The notes below the pieces were generated by a model. It saw only the letters and a program-made list of their open reading frames with translations, had not been told where the DNA came from and made no database searches. The translations under genes and the position numbers were made by a program. From contig NZ_VIRG01000070.1 of NCBI RefSeq assembly GCF_008107695.1, positions 124,001 to 188,000 on the forward strand: a DNA stretch of 64,000 bases, given 5' to 3'. The DNA is from Stappia sp. BW2. GTDB taxonomy: Bacteria; Pseudomonadota; Alphaproteobacteria; Rhizobiales; Stappiaceae. Positions 47,611 through 57,329 of this stretch are shown piece after piece; the first letter of the stretch is position 1, and the number at the start of each line of letters is the position of its first letter.

Positions 47611-47660
47611 AAAAACAGTGGGGTGCCGGTATACCGGCATACCCTATTGCAGTCCCCACT
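47611..47660 (-). terminator. Probable terminator after the chemoreceptor gene
   Basis: On the minus strand, outer arms GTGGGG/CCCCAC enclose a strong inner hairpin (tgccggtataccggca) and a TTTTT run follows. It overlaps the stop region. Confidence 0.55.
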
Positions 47661-50182
47661 CAGGCCGCGGCGACGTCCTGGAGGAACCTGTCGATCCGGG
47701 TGGTGACTTCGGCGAGTTGCCGGGTGGCAGCGTCGGTGATTTCTTCCACCTCACGGGCCGACAGGCTGGTTTCGCTGGAGCCACGGGAGAGGTCGCCGAT
47801 ATTCTCCGACACGCTGGCGGTCTGTCCGGCAGCCTGGGAGACGCCGTCGGAGATTTCGGTGGTTGCACCGGCCTGCTGTTCCACGGAGCTTGCCATGGCG
47901 GCCGCAGTTTCGTTGACGGCTTCCATCATGGTCATGATCGTGCTGATCGCTTCGACCGCGCCGCTGGTTGCATCCTGAATTTCGGTCACATGGCTGGAGA
48001 TTTCCTCGGTCGCCTTGGCTGTCTGTCCAGCCAGTGACTTGACCTCGGAAGCCACCACGGCAAAGCCCCGTCCCGCGTCACCGGCGCGTGCGGCTTCGAT
48101 GGTCGCATTGAGTGCCAGCAAATTGGTTTGCTCGGCAATCTCCTGAATGAGTTGCACCACAGTGCCGATGCGCTCCGCGGCGGCGGACAGACCCTTGATC
48201 TGGTCGTTGGAGGTGCGGGTGGCGCCTGCGACTTCTTCAACGCGCACCAGGGTGTCATTGACCTGCCGGCCAACTTCCTGAACCGAGGTGCTGAGTTTTT
48301 CCGTGGCAGCTGCAATCGTCCGGACGTTGTGGCTGGCCTGGCTGGACGCCGTGCTGACGTCCTCGGACCTGCCTGTGGTCGTGCGGGCGATTTCGGACAG
48401 CTGCTCGGCAGTGTTGTCGAGCTGCTGCATGTTGCCGGTCACCGTGGCGAGGGCTTCCTCGATATCCTGACGGAAGGAGGCCACCAGCGCGTCAACGGTC
48501 GCCTGTCGTTTGCGGACATCTTCCTGGCTCGCAAGGGTTTCCTTTTCCAGCCGCATCCGTTCGATTTCCCGGTCGCGGAAGGTGGCGACGGCCTGGGCCA
48601 TATGGCCGATTTCGTCCTTGCGGTTGGTTGCGGGCAGGGCGATGTCCGTATCGCCGTCCCTCAGTTTGAGCATCGCTCCGGTCAGCCCCCGGATGGGGCG
48701 GATGATGGCGCTGGACAGCAGCACGACGAAGGCGATCCCCAGAAGCAGGGCCAGCCCCAGAGTGACGGTGATCTGTGTCTGTGCGCCAACGGCACTTGCA
48801 AGAGCGGTCGCCTCCGAGTTGGCGCTGATGACTTCCGCCTGATCCGTCAGCGAGGCGGCTGCCGCGGCAAAGGACTTTTCGCTGGATCGCAGCGCGGTGG
48901 TTGAGGCAACGACTTCGACGAACGTGGCTTCCAGTTCCGGCAAGGCGTCCGCTCCGGCCGCTACAAGTGCTTTCAGAGGACCGTTCAGAAGATCGCTCAG
49001 GGCCTTGTCGGAGGCATTTTTGCTGGCGGAGGTTCGCACGGTGTCAAGATTTTCGAGCTCCGTGCGCGCGTCGGTCAGGTACATCTGGAACGTGTCGGCG
49101 GAGACCTGAGAAGAGGTGTTCAGATAGTCGGAATAGGCGCTGCGGATGCCGAGCACGCTGCGGGCCACGCTCTGGGTGTAATTCGACAGCAGTGCGATGT
49201 CGGCGCTGGCCTTGTCGAACTCCCTCAGTTCCTTCGTCAGGTCGTTGATCGGCTCCTGGGCGGCCTTGATGATGGTGTCGGCGAGGGTGATCAGTTTGCG
49301 GGTGGCCGGTTCCAGCTGCGTGTTCCAGGCGTCCGGGGCCGGAGATTTGAGATGCGCCTTCAGCAGCTTTTCAAAGGAGTTGGAGTGTCTTGTCAGAGAC
49401 TTGACGCTATCCTTGATCGTATCGGTCTTCACCGTTCGACGAACCGCCTTGGCATCCTTGACGAGTGCATCCACCTGTTTGGCCAGCTTTTTTGCGAGAG
49501 CCTTGTCCGGTGTCGCGGCAAAGGTTTCCACCTCCTGTGCCAGCACCACAGTGGTGATGCGCATGTTGCTGAGACGCGGGCTGACGTTGGACAGGTTGTT
49601 CATCTTGCCTTCGTTGTTGAGGGCAAGGGCAGATCTGTATGCGGCAAGGGCCGTGTAGTCTTCGAAGGCTTTCTTGGTCGTCTCGACCATTTCGGCAGTA
49701 AGCGTGTCGAGGCTCGCAGCTGCGGTGTCGCGGCTCTGCCGTTTGTCGCGCAGCGTTGCAAAGCTGCTCTCGAGCTCGTTGACGATTGTCGCAAGTTGCG
49801 TTGCCGCCTGAGGCTGGCTTTCGGACAGGTTCAGGCTTTCACGGGAAATCGAGGCGATATCGGTGGCGACGCCGTCTGCCGCCTGGTTGCTGCCATCCCG
49901 GCCGAATGTCTGGGCGTTGGTCAGCAATTTGGGAACGCTGCCGAGAAGCTCGTTGGCCGTCTTGGCGACCGTTACCGAGTTCTTGACCTCCGAGCCGGCG
50001 TATAAGCCACCCGCGCCAACTCCGATGGCGCACAGAAGCATTGCACCGAACCCGATCTGCAACTGGGTCTTGATCGGCCAGTCGAAGAAAACGCGCTGCC
50101 GCGACGCGGTTCCAGGGCGGTCAATCCCTGTTGGTAAGGCTCTGGTTGCACTTTTCCGGAAAGGAAAGCTTACGAACTTCAT
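47660..50182 (-). CDS. Methyl-accepting chemotaxis protein
   Basis: Receptor of 840 residues. TM1 is at about 40-65 ([20 protein letters not shown]), TM2 at about 465-490 ([20 protein letters not shown]), enclosing a ~400-residue periplasmic helical domain. A HAMP segment ([20 protein letters not shown]) follows and then the signalling domain with the hairpin tip [30 protein letters not shown], the CheA/CheW-contacting core. No C-terminal NWETF pentapeptide for CheR/CheB tethering is seen (ends RFLQDVAAA). The large ligand domain is of the helical type, ligand unknown. Monocistronic. Confidence 0.93.
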   Translation of the reverse strand: MKFVSFPFRKSATRALPTGIDRPGTASRQRVFFDWPIKTQLQIGFGAMLLCAIGVGAGGLYAGSEVKNSVTVAKTANELLGSVPKLLTNAQTFGRDGSNQAADGVATDIASISRESLNLSESQPQAATQLATIVNELESSFATLRDKRQSRDTAAASLDTLTAEMVETTKKAFEDYTALAAYRSALALNNEGKMNNLSNVSPRLSNMRITTVVLAQEVETFAATPDKALAKKLAKQVDALVKDAKAVRRTVKTDTIKDSVKSLTRHSNSFEKLLKAHLKSPAPDAWNTQLEPATRKLITLADTIIKAAQEPINDLTKELREFDKASADIALLSNYTQSVARSVLGIRSAYSDYLNTSSQVSADTFQMYLTDARTELENLDTVRTSASKNASDKALSDLLNGPLKALVAAGADALPELEATFVEVVASTTALRSSEKSFAAAAASLTDQAEVISANSEATALASAVGAQTQITVTLGLALLLGIAFVVLLSSAIIRPIRGLTGAMLKLRDGDTDIALPATNRKDEIGHMAQAVATFRDREIERMRLEKETLASQEDVRKRQATVDALVASFRQDIEEALATVTGNMQQLDNTAEQLSEIARTTTGRSEDVSTASSQASHNVRTIAAATEKLSTSVQEVGRQVNDTLVRVEEVAGATRTSNDQIKGLSAAAERIGTVVQLIQEIAEQTNLLALNATIEAARAGDAGRGFAVVASEVKSLAGQTAKATEEISSHVTEIQDATSGAVEAISTIMTMMEAVNETAAAMASSVEQQAGATTEISDGVSQAAGQTASVSENIGDLSRGSSETSLSAREVEEITDAATRQLAEVTTRIDRFLQDVAAA

Positions 50183-50401
50183 TCTTGCGCCCCGGATATT
50201 ATCTAGCCGGAAGCACTTTGCGCGGAAAGTTTTAATAAGATCCGAAAGAGGTCTGCATTAATTATGAGCTGTCATTTGTTTGTATTTTAATCACGTAAGA
50301 CTTTGGAAACGCTCTTTTTCGGGAGCGGGCAAACAAGGGTGCCCCGTTTTTAAGGGAGACATATTCGCCTAATGGGACAGACGCCTGTGGTCGCTTTGCA
50401 G

Positions 50402-51106
50402 TTACTTCTTAAGGCGGGTGTTGAGGGCTGCCTGCAATCGGTTAATGAGGGACGCATCTATGTTCCTGTTGCAGGCCAGCGCGAGTTCCACTTTCCGGAG
50501 GGTGAGTAGCCTCTTGATCTCCGCGCCTTCCTGCGCAGCGACATAGGGAGATGAAATCAGGCCGCCCAGCCAGAGTTTGGTATGACCGGACTGCAGCATG
50601 TTTGCATTCAGCTTGTCTTCGTAAACGAGAACCAGATTTGGGTGGCCCGCTTTCTGAAGTTCATTGGTGCTGGTCCAGCCGCCGACGGCGCCTGTCGCAT
50701 AGGCGAAACTGTCCTTCACGGAGGACAATTCGATTGTGCTGTCCTTAAGCGCAAACAGGCCGTAGCCGTCGTATTCCAGAGGTCCGACCCAGGAGAAATT
50801 CGGTTCACGGGCTTCAGTGCGCCACAGAGCCATGAAACAATGGTTGGCGCTGCTTTCGACCGCGTTCAATCCGCGTTTGAAAGGGCGCATATGCATCTCG
50901 ACCGATATGCCGGCCTCGTCGGCAAGGCTTTGGACAAGTCTGGTCACAGTGCCGTCGATGCGCCCGTTTTCATACGGGAAATAAAGGGGTTTGTAGTCTT
51001 CGGTGTAAATGACAATTTCAGCGCGAGTATTGTCCATTGCCGAGGAAATACCTGTGCTTGCAAGCAATGCAATTGCCAGAAAAAACGCTGATAATCTGAT
51101 GTGCAT
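50402..51106 (-). CDS. Periplasmic substrate-binding protein (family 3-like)
   Basis: Protein of 234 residues with a signal peptide (LAIALLASTGISSA-MD). The start EIVIYTEDYKPLYFPYENGRIDGTV is the typical first strand and ligand loop of family 3 (amino-acid type, transporter substrate-binding domain) proteins; this subgroup is often found as an orphan periplasmic binding protein near chemotaxis genes. It lies between the chemoreceptor and the SelW-like gene on the same strand. No ABC permease or ATPase is adjacent. A sensory or binding-only role is possible. Confidence 0.75.
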   Translation of the reverse strand: MHIRLSAFFLAIALLASTGISSAMDNTRAEIVIYTEDYKPLYFPYENGRIDGTVTRLVQSLADEAGISVEMHMRPFKRGLNAVESSANHCFMALWRTEAREPNFSWVGPLEYDGYGLFALKDSTIELSSVKDSFAYATGAVGGWTSTNELQKAGHPNLVLVYEDKLNANMLQSGHTKLWLGGLISSPYVAAQEGAEIKRLLTLRKVELALACNRNIDASLINRLQAALNTRLKK

Positions 51107-51203
51107 GAAGACTCCGGTTCATGCGTATTATCTAAAAAAACTGCCGAAAGCTTTGTTTCAGAGGCACATTATACAGGTTTGAAGGTTTAGGAAGGGTATC
51201 CGA

Positions 51204-51518
51204 TCATACTTTCCCGGGCTCACTCTGCCGGTCCTGCCTGTCGCTATGGCCGAGATCCTTCTCCGGCCAGAGTTGGTCGCGGAGCCGTTGTTTCAGCACC
51301 TTGGCATCCGGAAAGCCACCATCCGTTTCGCGGTTCCAGACGGTTTCACCGTCGCAGATGATCGTGAAGATGCCGCCAGTGCCGGGAACAAGGCTGACCG
51401 CACCGGCTTCTTCGGAGAAAGTGGACAGGATCTCCTGAGCCATCCATGCGGAGCGCAGCAGCCAATTGCATTGGCGGCAATAGGTGATGATGATATGGGG
51501 CGAAGGGACGTTCGTCAT
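51204..51518 (-). CDS. SelT/SelW/SelH family protein (thioredoxin-like, CxxC form)
   Basis: Protein of 104 residues from ATG 51518. IITYCRQCNWLLRSAWMAQE contains the redox motif CxxC (Cys14, Cys17), where selenoprotein W has Cys-x-x-Sec, and GGIFTIICDGETVWNRETDG with GGFPDAKVLKQRLRD are the conserved blocks of this Rdx-type family. Members are proposed redox proteins of unknown partner. Divergent from the phosphotransferase gene 37 bases away. Confidence 0.88.
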   Translation of the reverse strand: MTNVPSPHIIITYCRQCNWLLRSAWMAQEILSTFSEEAGAVSLVPGTGGIFTIICDGETVWNRETDGGFPDAKVLKQRLRDQLWPEKDLGHSDRQDRQSEPGKV

Positions 51519-51555
51519 GGCGTCCGGCCGGTTCCTTTGTTTCACTTGATGGTCT

Positions 51556-52518
51556 TTGCTTGTGCCACAACTTTGCTCCGACGCGCCAGACGCTACTTTG
51601 CCGGTTATCCTGGAGACGTTTGAAAACCATCCGGAATTGCACATCCTTTGCGGTGAGCCTCTGACGGCCACGGCGTTTCCCGGGTTGACCAACCGTGTGT
51701 TCAAGCTTGAGGCCGAGGAAGGCAGCTTCTTTCTGCGGCTGCCGCGCCCGGAGGCGGCAGGCAGCATCGACCGTAAAGCGGAAGCGCGAAACCTGACGCT
51801 GGCCGCAGCTGCCGGCCTTGCGGTGCCGCCGGTGTTCTGTGATCCAGGCACAGGTGTTCTGGTGACAAGAGCAGTCGAGGTCAGGAGCATCCCTGCCGGC
51901 CTTCTGGGGCTGCCGGCATATGATCTCGCTCAGGCTCTTGGTCAGGCGCTGGGGCGTTTGCATGGGTCCGGCGCCGCCTTCGAGGGGCGTCTCGACCCGG
52001 ACAGCGTGCTTCAGATGCAATGGCAAGGGCTTCTCGATATGACTGAGCATCGCGCGGAGATGGCCGGACTGGAGGAGGTGCTGAAGCTTCGCATGGCCGA
52101 TAGAGACGGCCCCGAGTATGTCCCGAGCCACGGGGATCCCTCTCCGGGCAATTGCCTGATGACGGCTGAAGGGCTCTGGCTGATCGACTGGGAATTTTCC
52201 GGCATGTCCGATCCGGCCTGGGATCTTGCCTATGCAGTTCTGGAGCATGAGATGAGGCCGGATCAGGAGGACGTCTTTCTGCAAGCCTATGCGGCAACTG
52301 GAGCCGTGCTGCCTGACGCGGCACGTCTTAGCGTCATGAAAGCCAAATGCGACACGGTATCGGCACTGTGGGCACTGGAGCAGGTGGCGGCAGGACGGGA
52401 CGAAACCGTGTTTCTTCTCTTTGCCAGGCAGAGGCGAATGCGGGCGCTTCAACAACTGGCGGATCTTGCCTGCCCCCCGGAACACAGACCGGGCATCAGG
52501 GACGGCGGCGTCAGTTGA
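51556..52518 (+). CDS. Aminoglycoside phosphotransferase-fold kinase (choline/thiamine kinase-like)
   Basis: Protein of 320 residues with the APH/choline kinase fold: PSHGDPSPGNCLM is the catalytic Brenner-type HGDxxxxN loop, and LIDWEFSGMSDPAWDLA is the metal-binding IDWE block. LTNRVFKLEAEEGSFFLRLP forms the N-lobe nucleotide region. The substrate is a small alcohol or amino-alcohol; choline is plausible given the choline-sulfatase nearby in the window but not shown. The start is uncertain: TTG 51556 gives 320 residues, while downstream TTG/GTG starts are possible. Its 3' end overlaps the convergent membrane gene by 8 bases. Confidence 0.85.
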   Translation: MLVPQLCSDAPDATLPVILETFENHPELHILCGEPLTATAFPGLTNRVFKLEAEEGSFFLRLPRPEAAGSIDRKAEARNLTLAAAAGLAVPPVFCDPGTGVLVTRAVEVRSIPAGLLGLPAYDLAQALGQALGRLHGSGAAFEGRLDPDSVLQMQWQGLLDMTEHRAEMAGLEEVLKLRMADRDGPEYVPSHGDPSPGNCLMTAEGLWLIDWEFSGMSDPAWDLAYAVLEHEMRPDQEDVFLQAYAATGAVLPDAARLSVMKAKCDTVSALWALEQVAAGRDETVFLLFARQRRMRALQQLADLACPPEHRPGIRDGGVS

Positions 52519-53470
52519 GCGGAGCCTGTCCGTTTGGGTCTGCGAGGCATTGGCTGTATCGGTTTGACATCCGGTTCCGCAGCGACTGGTTTTCCGGCTC
52601 TGCCAGCAGTTTGTCCCAGATGCCGTCCGCTTTCAGATAATCGAGCGTGCATCCGCACGCCGCCTCGCAGATTTCAGGCGTGGCGGTTGTGCCCTGACAG
52701 GAAACCGTGCAGTTGCGCACGAAGGCGTTTGCGGACCGGTCCATCTCAGGTCCGATCTGTGTTGCTGTCCACACCAGGCCGTACAGCAAAGGCTGATGCA
52801 GCAGATAGACGGCGAGGGAATGGCGACCGAGAAACCGGGTCAGGCGGCCCGGAGGGCGCGAAAACGTCAGGCCGGACACCTTCTGCCAGAGGTCGAACTT
52901 GCGAAAAACCTTCGAAACGGCAACACCGGCGAGTGTCACACCGGCCCAGGGGGCAAGCGGAACATAGTCGACGCTTGCGAAACCCGGCGTGCCAAGCCCG
53001 GTCCACAGCCACACCTGTCCGTCAAATGCCGGAGAAACGGCCCAAAAGGGCAGGCTGAACATTAGCGCTGCGGCAAGCCCGGCAAGGAAGACGGGAAGTC
53101 GCGTGAAGGGCAGGGCGATCAGGCTCGACAGCGCAATGCAGTGCAGAATGCCGAAGCGGACAAAAGTGTCGCCGAAGGTGAAATAGGTGACTGCAGACAC
53201 TGCCGCCGCCGCAGCGACAATCACGAAAAGGCGGCGCCAGAAAGCCTGCCAACGGATGCCCTTGTGATGCGCGAAATCGAGGCTGATGCCGGCCAGAAAC
53301 AGGAAGCTGCCGGCTATCGAAGCAGCAAAGAAGCGCCAGCCGGAGCCTTGGGCGACGGGCCAGTCGACATAAGCGAACCAGGAGAGGTCCCAGGAAAAAT
53401 GGTAGATCGCCATGGCGACAACTGCGAGGCCGCGGGCAAGATCGAGCACGGCCAGACGCGTTGAACGCAT
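52511..53470 (-). CDS. Heparan-alpha-glucosaminide N-acetyltransferase-like membrane protein (DUF1624)
   Basis: Integral membrane protein of 319 residues, beginning RLAVLDLARGLAVVAMAIYHF, the start typical of DUF1624/acyltransferase-like membrane proteins. About eight TM segments are seen, with conserved HCIALSSL and SLAVYLLHQPLLYG. The C-terminal ~75 residues form a soluble Cys-rich tail (VSCQGTTATPEICEAACGC) that is odd for this family and likely periplasmic. A histidine in the first helix (YHF) is the presumed acyl-transfer residue. Substrate unknown. ATG 53470 gives a normal start; the upstream frame to 53599 has no support. Confidence 0.8.
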   Translation of the reverse strand: MRSTRLAVLDLARGLAVVAMAIYHFSWDLSWFAYVDWPVAQGSGWRFFAASIAGSFLFLAGISLDFAHHKGIRWQAFWRRLFVIVAAAAAVSAVTYFTFGDTFVRFGILHCIALSSLIALPFTRLPVFLAGLAAALMFSLPFWAVSPAFDGQVWLWTGLGTPGFASVDYVPLAPWAGVTLAGVAVSKVFRKFDLWQKVSGLTFSRPPGRLTRFLGRHSLAVYLLHQPLLYGLVWTATQIGPEMDRSANAFVRNCTVSCQGTTATPEICEAACGCTLDYLKADGIWDKLLAEPENQSLRNRMSNRYSQCLADPNGQAPLN

Positions 53471-53526
53471 AAAAGGACTTTCTGACGATAACCGGGGTAG
53501 ATGACGGGCGGTTATGCCGGTCTGGA

Positions 53527-53652
53527 TTAGCTGCTGAAGGTCACGACCAGTGTCGTGATCAGGGCCGACGCAGCCATCAACGCGCCGACATATGGCCATG
53601 GAGATGGACGATGGACGGTAAATACGTCCTGGTTCGCCGACTTTTGAAGCAT
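53527..53652 (-). CDS. Tiny single-TM protein (41 residues)
   Basis: From ATG 53652 (AGGAG 8 bases upstream) to the stop at 53527: a short soluble N-terminus (LQKSANQDVFTVHRPSPWP) and one TM helix (YVGALMAASALITTLVVTFS). No family recognised. The ribosome-binding site and a tidy TM helix support translation. Lies 56 bases downstream of the acyltransferase-like gene start on the same strand. Confidence 0.55.
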   Translation of the reverse strand: MLQKSANQDVFTVHRPSPWPYVGALMAASALITTLVVTFSS

Positions 53653-53851
53653 GCCCTCACTCCTTTGTCCCACCACGAAGTGGGGCAAGAGTGAGCCAAA
53701 TATCCGGCGTCGGTAAAGACGATAAATCAGGTCTCGACCGGTTTTCCCAAGGAAAAAGGGGATATGTGAATGACCCGGCAAAATTGACCTAGGCGATCTG
53801 CCCTATCGAAACGTCCGATGACCTGCGGACAAGGGCGGTGCGCGGTTCCTC

Positions 53852-54262
53852 TTAGAGGTCCAGTGTGTCGAGGCCAGCTTCCAGGTGGTCGGCCAGAAGC
53901 GGCAGGCCAAGCAGATAGTTTGCCGTGGAGCCGGCGGCACGTTCCTTTGCTTCATCGACGGCTTGCTGGAAGTCTTCAGCCTCGAAGTCGCCACGACCGA
54001 TCCACGCGATGGCCACCAGTTCGGCGGCTTCATCGACATTCAGATCCTCGATCAGTTCCCGCAATTCTTCATCGGAGAGGTCGTCGTTTTCCTCTTCGGC
54101 CAAGCCATCGTGACCGTGGCTCTGTTCCAGCGTGTCGGCATCGAATTCGACGTCGCCTTCGTGACCGTCCTCGAACGTGTCCTGAAGCGAAGATGAGACG
54201 GCCCGTGCCTTCTGTGCTAGCAAGCGGATCGTGTCTGCTGAAAGTGTGAGGTTGATGTCCAT
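53852..54262 (-). CDS. DUF3775 family protein
   Basis: Acidic cytosolic protein of 136 residues from ATG 54262, chosen because GGAGG is 5 bases upstream; an alternative ATG 54325 (AAGGAA upstream) would add 21 residues. The C-terminal half (ELVAIAWIGRGDFEAEDFQQ ... ANYLLGLPLLADHLEAGLD) is the conserved core of DUF3775, a small alphaproteobacterial family without known function; the middle is an Asp/Glu/His-rich linker. Confidence 0.75.
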   Translation of the reverse strand: MDINLTLSADTIRLLAQKARAVSSSLQDTFEDGHEGDVEFDADTLEQSHGHDGLAEEENDDLSDEELRELIEDLNVDEAAELVAIAWIGRGDFEAEDFQQAVDEAKERAAGSTANYLLGLPLLADHLEAGLDTLDL

Positions 54263-54822
54263 TGATGCCTCCGACAAGCCCTTCGTGTCTTTATCGATCC
54301 ACTTTTCGTCGTTGGCAATGGTCATGATCGGAATTCCTTCTGTGGCCGCCAATTGCAGCGGCGATAATCCCCCTGCTGAGAGATAAATGCCCCGTCGCAG
54401 GTTTTGTTCCACGCCCGAGGCAGGGACGTAGCGGAAGATTTTCACAAAGACCCGCACCCGAGTTATCCCCGGTATCCAAGGCAGGACCTGGCGTCTCCGG
54501 TAAATTTGTTGCCGGTGCCCGCCAGAAGCCGGACGTGGTCTTGCGGGCAAAACCTGTTCTTGCTTTACTTGGCTGGCAGTCGAATTCCTGTCCTTGACCG
54601 TGATCAACAGCGGGGCGACAGGTCGTTCACCCCAGGCCGATCACCCAGGTGCGGTCAGAATGTGGGTGTGCCCCATTGCTTGGTTTTGCGATGGCCTGTC
54701 AGCCAGACAAAAGAGGGGCCGGCAGCGGAAAAGAAAGTTTCTCCGGCGGCGGACCGGGCACTGAGGCCCGGCACTCATGTCAAGCATGAGGCCGGGTCTC
54801 GGCTATCTTGGGGATTATGTTT
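54263..54822. other. Gap between DUF3775 gene and the next small gene
   Basis: About 560 bases. Contains the alternative DUF3775 start and a GC-rich hairpin at 54763-54800. A plus-strand open frame at 54404-55048 runs through it but opposes a small minus-strand gene and lacks a start signal. No other gene is seen. Confidence 0.45.
54763..54800. repeat. Strong imperfect hairpin
   Basis: gaggcccggc-a-ctcatg and catgaggccgggtctc pair over about 16 bases with one bulge around a 5-base loop (TCAAG). There is no T tract. It lies 22 bases after the end of the small gene at 54823 and may be its RNA 3' end or a dispersed palindrome. Confidence 0.6.
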
Positions 54823-55065
54823 TCAGAACGTGGTCTTTGATGGCAGACCGGGGATCGCCGGTGCGCTTCCGACTACCATGTGGGCGGCAGGGGCGGTTTT
54901 GGTGATGCTGTTCATGTTGGTTGGTTTGGCCATGGCTGCCGCAGCGACCAGGGCGGTTGCCAGCAGCATGCCCAGAAAGATCGCCTGCAACAGCGGCCGG
55001 GCTTCATGCAGGTCGCTTTTCGAGGGATTGGATTTTCTGGATTTCTGATTTTCGACGCGTGCCAT
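54823..55065 (-). CDS. Small single-TM protein
   Basis: Protein of 80 residues from ATG 55065. A basic N-terminus (ARVENQKSRKSNPSKSD) precedes one TM segment (LLQAIFLGMLLATALVAAAA) and a short Pro/Ala-rich tail. Ribosome-binding site weak. Family unknown. Co-directional with the two-TM gene 43 bases upstream. Confidence 0.45.
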   Translation of the reverse strand: MARVENQKSRKSNPSKSDLHEARPLLQAIFLGMLLATALVAAAAMAKPTNMNSITKTAPAAHMVVGSAPAIPGLPSKTTF

Positions 55066-55108
55066 GATCAAGTTCTGTCAGGTTTGAACGGTTGTACGGT
55101 GGCTGCTG

Positions 55109-55333
55109 TCAGTCTGCCTGCGCATCTGCGCCGGTCAGGTCCTGAAACAGGCGGCGGGCCATCAGACAGGTGACGGCGGCCATGGTCAGAAACGCGACCA
55201 GCGGCAGCGCCAGGGACGGCTCCAACGTGGACATCATCATCAACAAGCCTGCTGCCATGATGAACAGGGAAACAGGTTTCGAGCTTACGTTCTGCGTTTC
55301 AGTCGTCGGCTGAACAATCGTTGCTAGGGCCAT
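55109..55333 (-). CDS. Small membrane protein, two TM helices
   Basis: Protein of 74 residues from ATG 55333, with GGAGGAG about 5 bases upstream, the best start in the region. A soluble stretch (ALATIVQPTTETQNVSSKP) precedes two adjacent hydrophobic segments (SLFIMAAGLLMMMSTL and LALPLVAFLTMAAVTCLMA). The frame extends upstream to 55429, unlikely. No family recognised. Confidence 0.55.
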   Translation of the reverse strand: MALATIVQPTTETQNVSSKPVSLFIMAAGLLMMMSTLEPSLALPLVAFLTMAAVTCLMARRLFQDLTGADAQAD

Positions 55334-55761
55334 CGGCTCCTCCATCCGCTTGGGAGACATCAATTTCGATGGAAATTGCGCCGTCAGGCAGACGCGAATT
55401 AGACATGGCCTGTGTGTTTTCATGACCATTTTGCGGCAAGTTCCGACTGATTGCTGGTGCCCGGCGTAAGCACCACAACAGGTGGTGTCCAGTCTGCGGT
55501 CGCGGCTGCAAACCGGAGCAAGGGTATCTCGATTTTCGCGTTACCAGACCGTCTCAGGCACGTGTGCGGTCAAGGGCAGAGTTTTGTAAATTAACCCCTC
55601 GTAAAAATAACAATAAACCTTCTCGTAAAATGTATTTCTTTTTTAAAGACTGTAAAAATTGACGCAAGCCAGGATTTTAACAGCGGGATTTTAGCTTTTG
55701 TTTGCATTTCACAAGCATGCTCCAGAACAGGGAGACCCGCTAAGAACAGACCAGGCATCGA
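55334..55761. other. Intergenic region upstream of the PAS protein gene
   Basis: About 430 bases, markedly AT-rich from 55560 to 55700. Two direct copies of ctcgtaaaa sit at 55598 and 55622 (24-base period), which could bind a regulator or reflect the promoter. No gene recognised. Confidence 0.45.
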
Positions 55762-56892
55762 ATGACGACTAACGCCGCTCAGAGCGCCACGGTGGACAAG
55801 CCGACAGACCTAGCAACGTCGACGGAACCGCCGGTCAAAAAGGCTGCGGAGCCACCGGCTTTGGCTCTGGCGGGTATCCAGTTTTTCATCGCAGATATCA
55901 GCAGAAAGACCATCCTCTGGCATGAGGTGGGGTCGCAGAGCTTCAACAGTGAAGTGCGCGATCTGCAGGAAGCGCCTTCCAACGAAGCGTTGCGCCATCT
56001 ATCGCCTGAAGATCGGAAAACCATTCTCCGTCTGGTGCAGGGCGCTATCCGGGAAGGGCGGGCAGGACCGTTCGATGTCGGCGGTGGACCGGATCACCGT
56101 ATTCCGGGCATTCCGATCGTTGCCTATCGTTATGAGTTGCCGGACGGCAAGATCCTCGCGATCTGCTTTCCCTCCGTTGGCGAGAACGACGACAATCCGG
56201 GCAGGGTCGTGCTGGGGCTTGCGCCGATCCTCCAGCATTTCGTTGCGTCGTCGACGCGCGGGGTGCTTCTGGTCGACAATTTCGGCTACGTGCGCTTTGC
56301 CAGCGACGGTTTCCTGAAGAGCTTCCAGATCGAGGACGCGCGGCTGATCCTTGGGCGGAACATCGCCCATATTCAGAACCGGGTTGGCCGGACGATCGTC
56401 TCCCTGACGCTGGCGGCGCTGACGCGCCGGGCGAGCGCGACCGGCCGGGGCAAGTTTCTGCTGGCCTCCAACGACAGCGTCGAACTGAAATATGACGCCA
56501 TGTATTTCCGCGTCGGCGGCACGGTGGGCGGCGTACTGTTCTCGGCAGGCCATGCGGGCGGCGATGTCGATTTTGCCAAGGTCTTCGAAGCGTGCAGCGC
56601 GCCGATCCTGGTGGTCAACATCAAGTCACGCATGATCATCGCGGCCAACAATGCGGCGATGAAGACCTATCATCTTACGTCGGAGGCAATCGACGGCCGT
56701 CCGATCACCGAAATGCTGCTGCACCCGAGCAATTACGCCTCCCTTTTGACGGCCGCCAAGGAAGCTTCGGATGTTCCGCTGTCGGTGCCTGTGACCGTGC
56801 TCAACGGCCAGACCAAGAAAAAGCGCTTCAAATCCACGATCATCGACGAAGACAAGGACGAGCCCAAGCTCATTCTCGAAACGAGAAGCTGA
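55762..56892 (+). CDS. PAS domain-containing sensory protein
   Basis: Protein of 376 residues without TM helix. Two PAS-like regions are visible: residues about 170-255 (GVLLVDNFGYVRFASDGFLK) and 275-360 (APILVVNIKSRMIIAANNAA, followed by YHLTSEAIDGRP). The first 160 residues contain another mixed alpha/beta domain, and the N-terminus is a Pro/Ala-rich tail. No histidine kinase, GGDEF or methyl-accepting output is fused, so it must act on a partner by protein contact. AT-rich upstream region likely holds the promoter. Ligand unknown. Confidence 0.75.
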   Translation: MTTNAAQSATVDKPTDLATSTEPPVKKAAEPPALALAGIQFFIADISRKTILWHEVGSQSFNSEVRDLQEAPSNEALRHLSPEDRKTILRLVQGAIREGRAGPFDVGGGPDHRIPGIPIVAYRYELPDGKILAICFPSVGENDDNPGRVVLGLAPILQHFVASSTRGVLLVDNFGYVRFASDGFLKSFQIEDARLILGRNIAHIQNRVGRTIVSLTLAALTRRASATGRGKFLLASNDSVELKYDAMYFRVGGTVGGVLFSAGHAGGDVDFAKVFEACSAPILVVNIKSRMIIAANNAAMKTYHLTSEAIDGRPITEMLLHPSNYASLLTAAKEASDVPLSVPVTVLNGQTKKKRFKSTIIDEDKDEPKLILETRS

Positions 56893-56929
56893 TCGTACGC
56901 CCCGGGCACGGTTGACCGGCCCGATTGCG

Positions 56930-57289
56930 TCAAGCTGCGGAAGCTTCGTTCCCGGTGTGGTGTTCCACGGCCCAAAGGAAGATCCGACCCAGGATTTCAG
57001 CCAGGCCGCGGCCCTTTGGTGTCAGGCCGTAGCGGACACGGCGGCGAGCGTCGTCCAGCTGGGTGCGGGCGACCAGTCCGGCCTCTTCCAGATGGCGCAG
57101 CTCCTGGACGAGCACCTTTCGGCTGATCGGCGACAGTGTGCGCTGAAGTTCCAGAAAATGATGATCCTTCAAGGCCAGGCAATGCAGAACCCTGGGCGTG
57201 TGTTTGCCGCCGATGGTTTTCAGAGTGTCGGCGACAGGGCAGTCCTGCGTGCCGGGCAGGCGCCAGAGGGGTGAGATCGGTTCGCTCAT
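56930..57289 (-). CDS. HxlR family transcriptional regulator
   Basis: Winged-helix protein of 119 residues. The pattern CPVADTLKTIGGKHTPRVLHCL (the CPV...GGKWT motif at the start), followed by FLELQRTLSPISRKVLVQEL and RVRYGLTPKGRGL, is the HxlR/MarR-like signature. The conserved N-terminal cysteine of this family can sense oxidants or electrophiles. It is divergent from the metallo-hydrolase gene, with 127 bases between them, so it probably represses or activates that gene. Confidence 0.88.
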   Translation of the reverse strand: MSEPISPLWRLPGTQDCPVADTLKTIGGKHTPRVLHCLALKDHHFLELQRTLSPISRKVLVQELRHLEEAGLVARTQLDDARRRVRYGLTPKGRGLAEILGRIFLWAVEHHTGNEASAA

Positions 57290-57329
57290 GTCCGTTTCCG
57301 CAGGTTTGCCCGGATCCAAGGCGTGTCCG

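Noticed and set aside
54404-55048. A 214-residue plus-strand protein
   Set aside because: Overlaps a hairpin and a small minus-strand gene; no motif or start signal.
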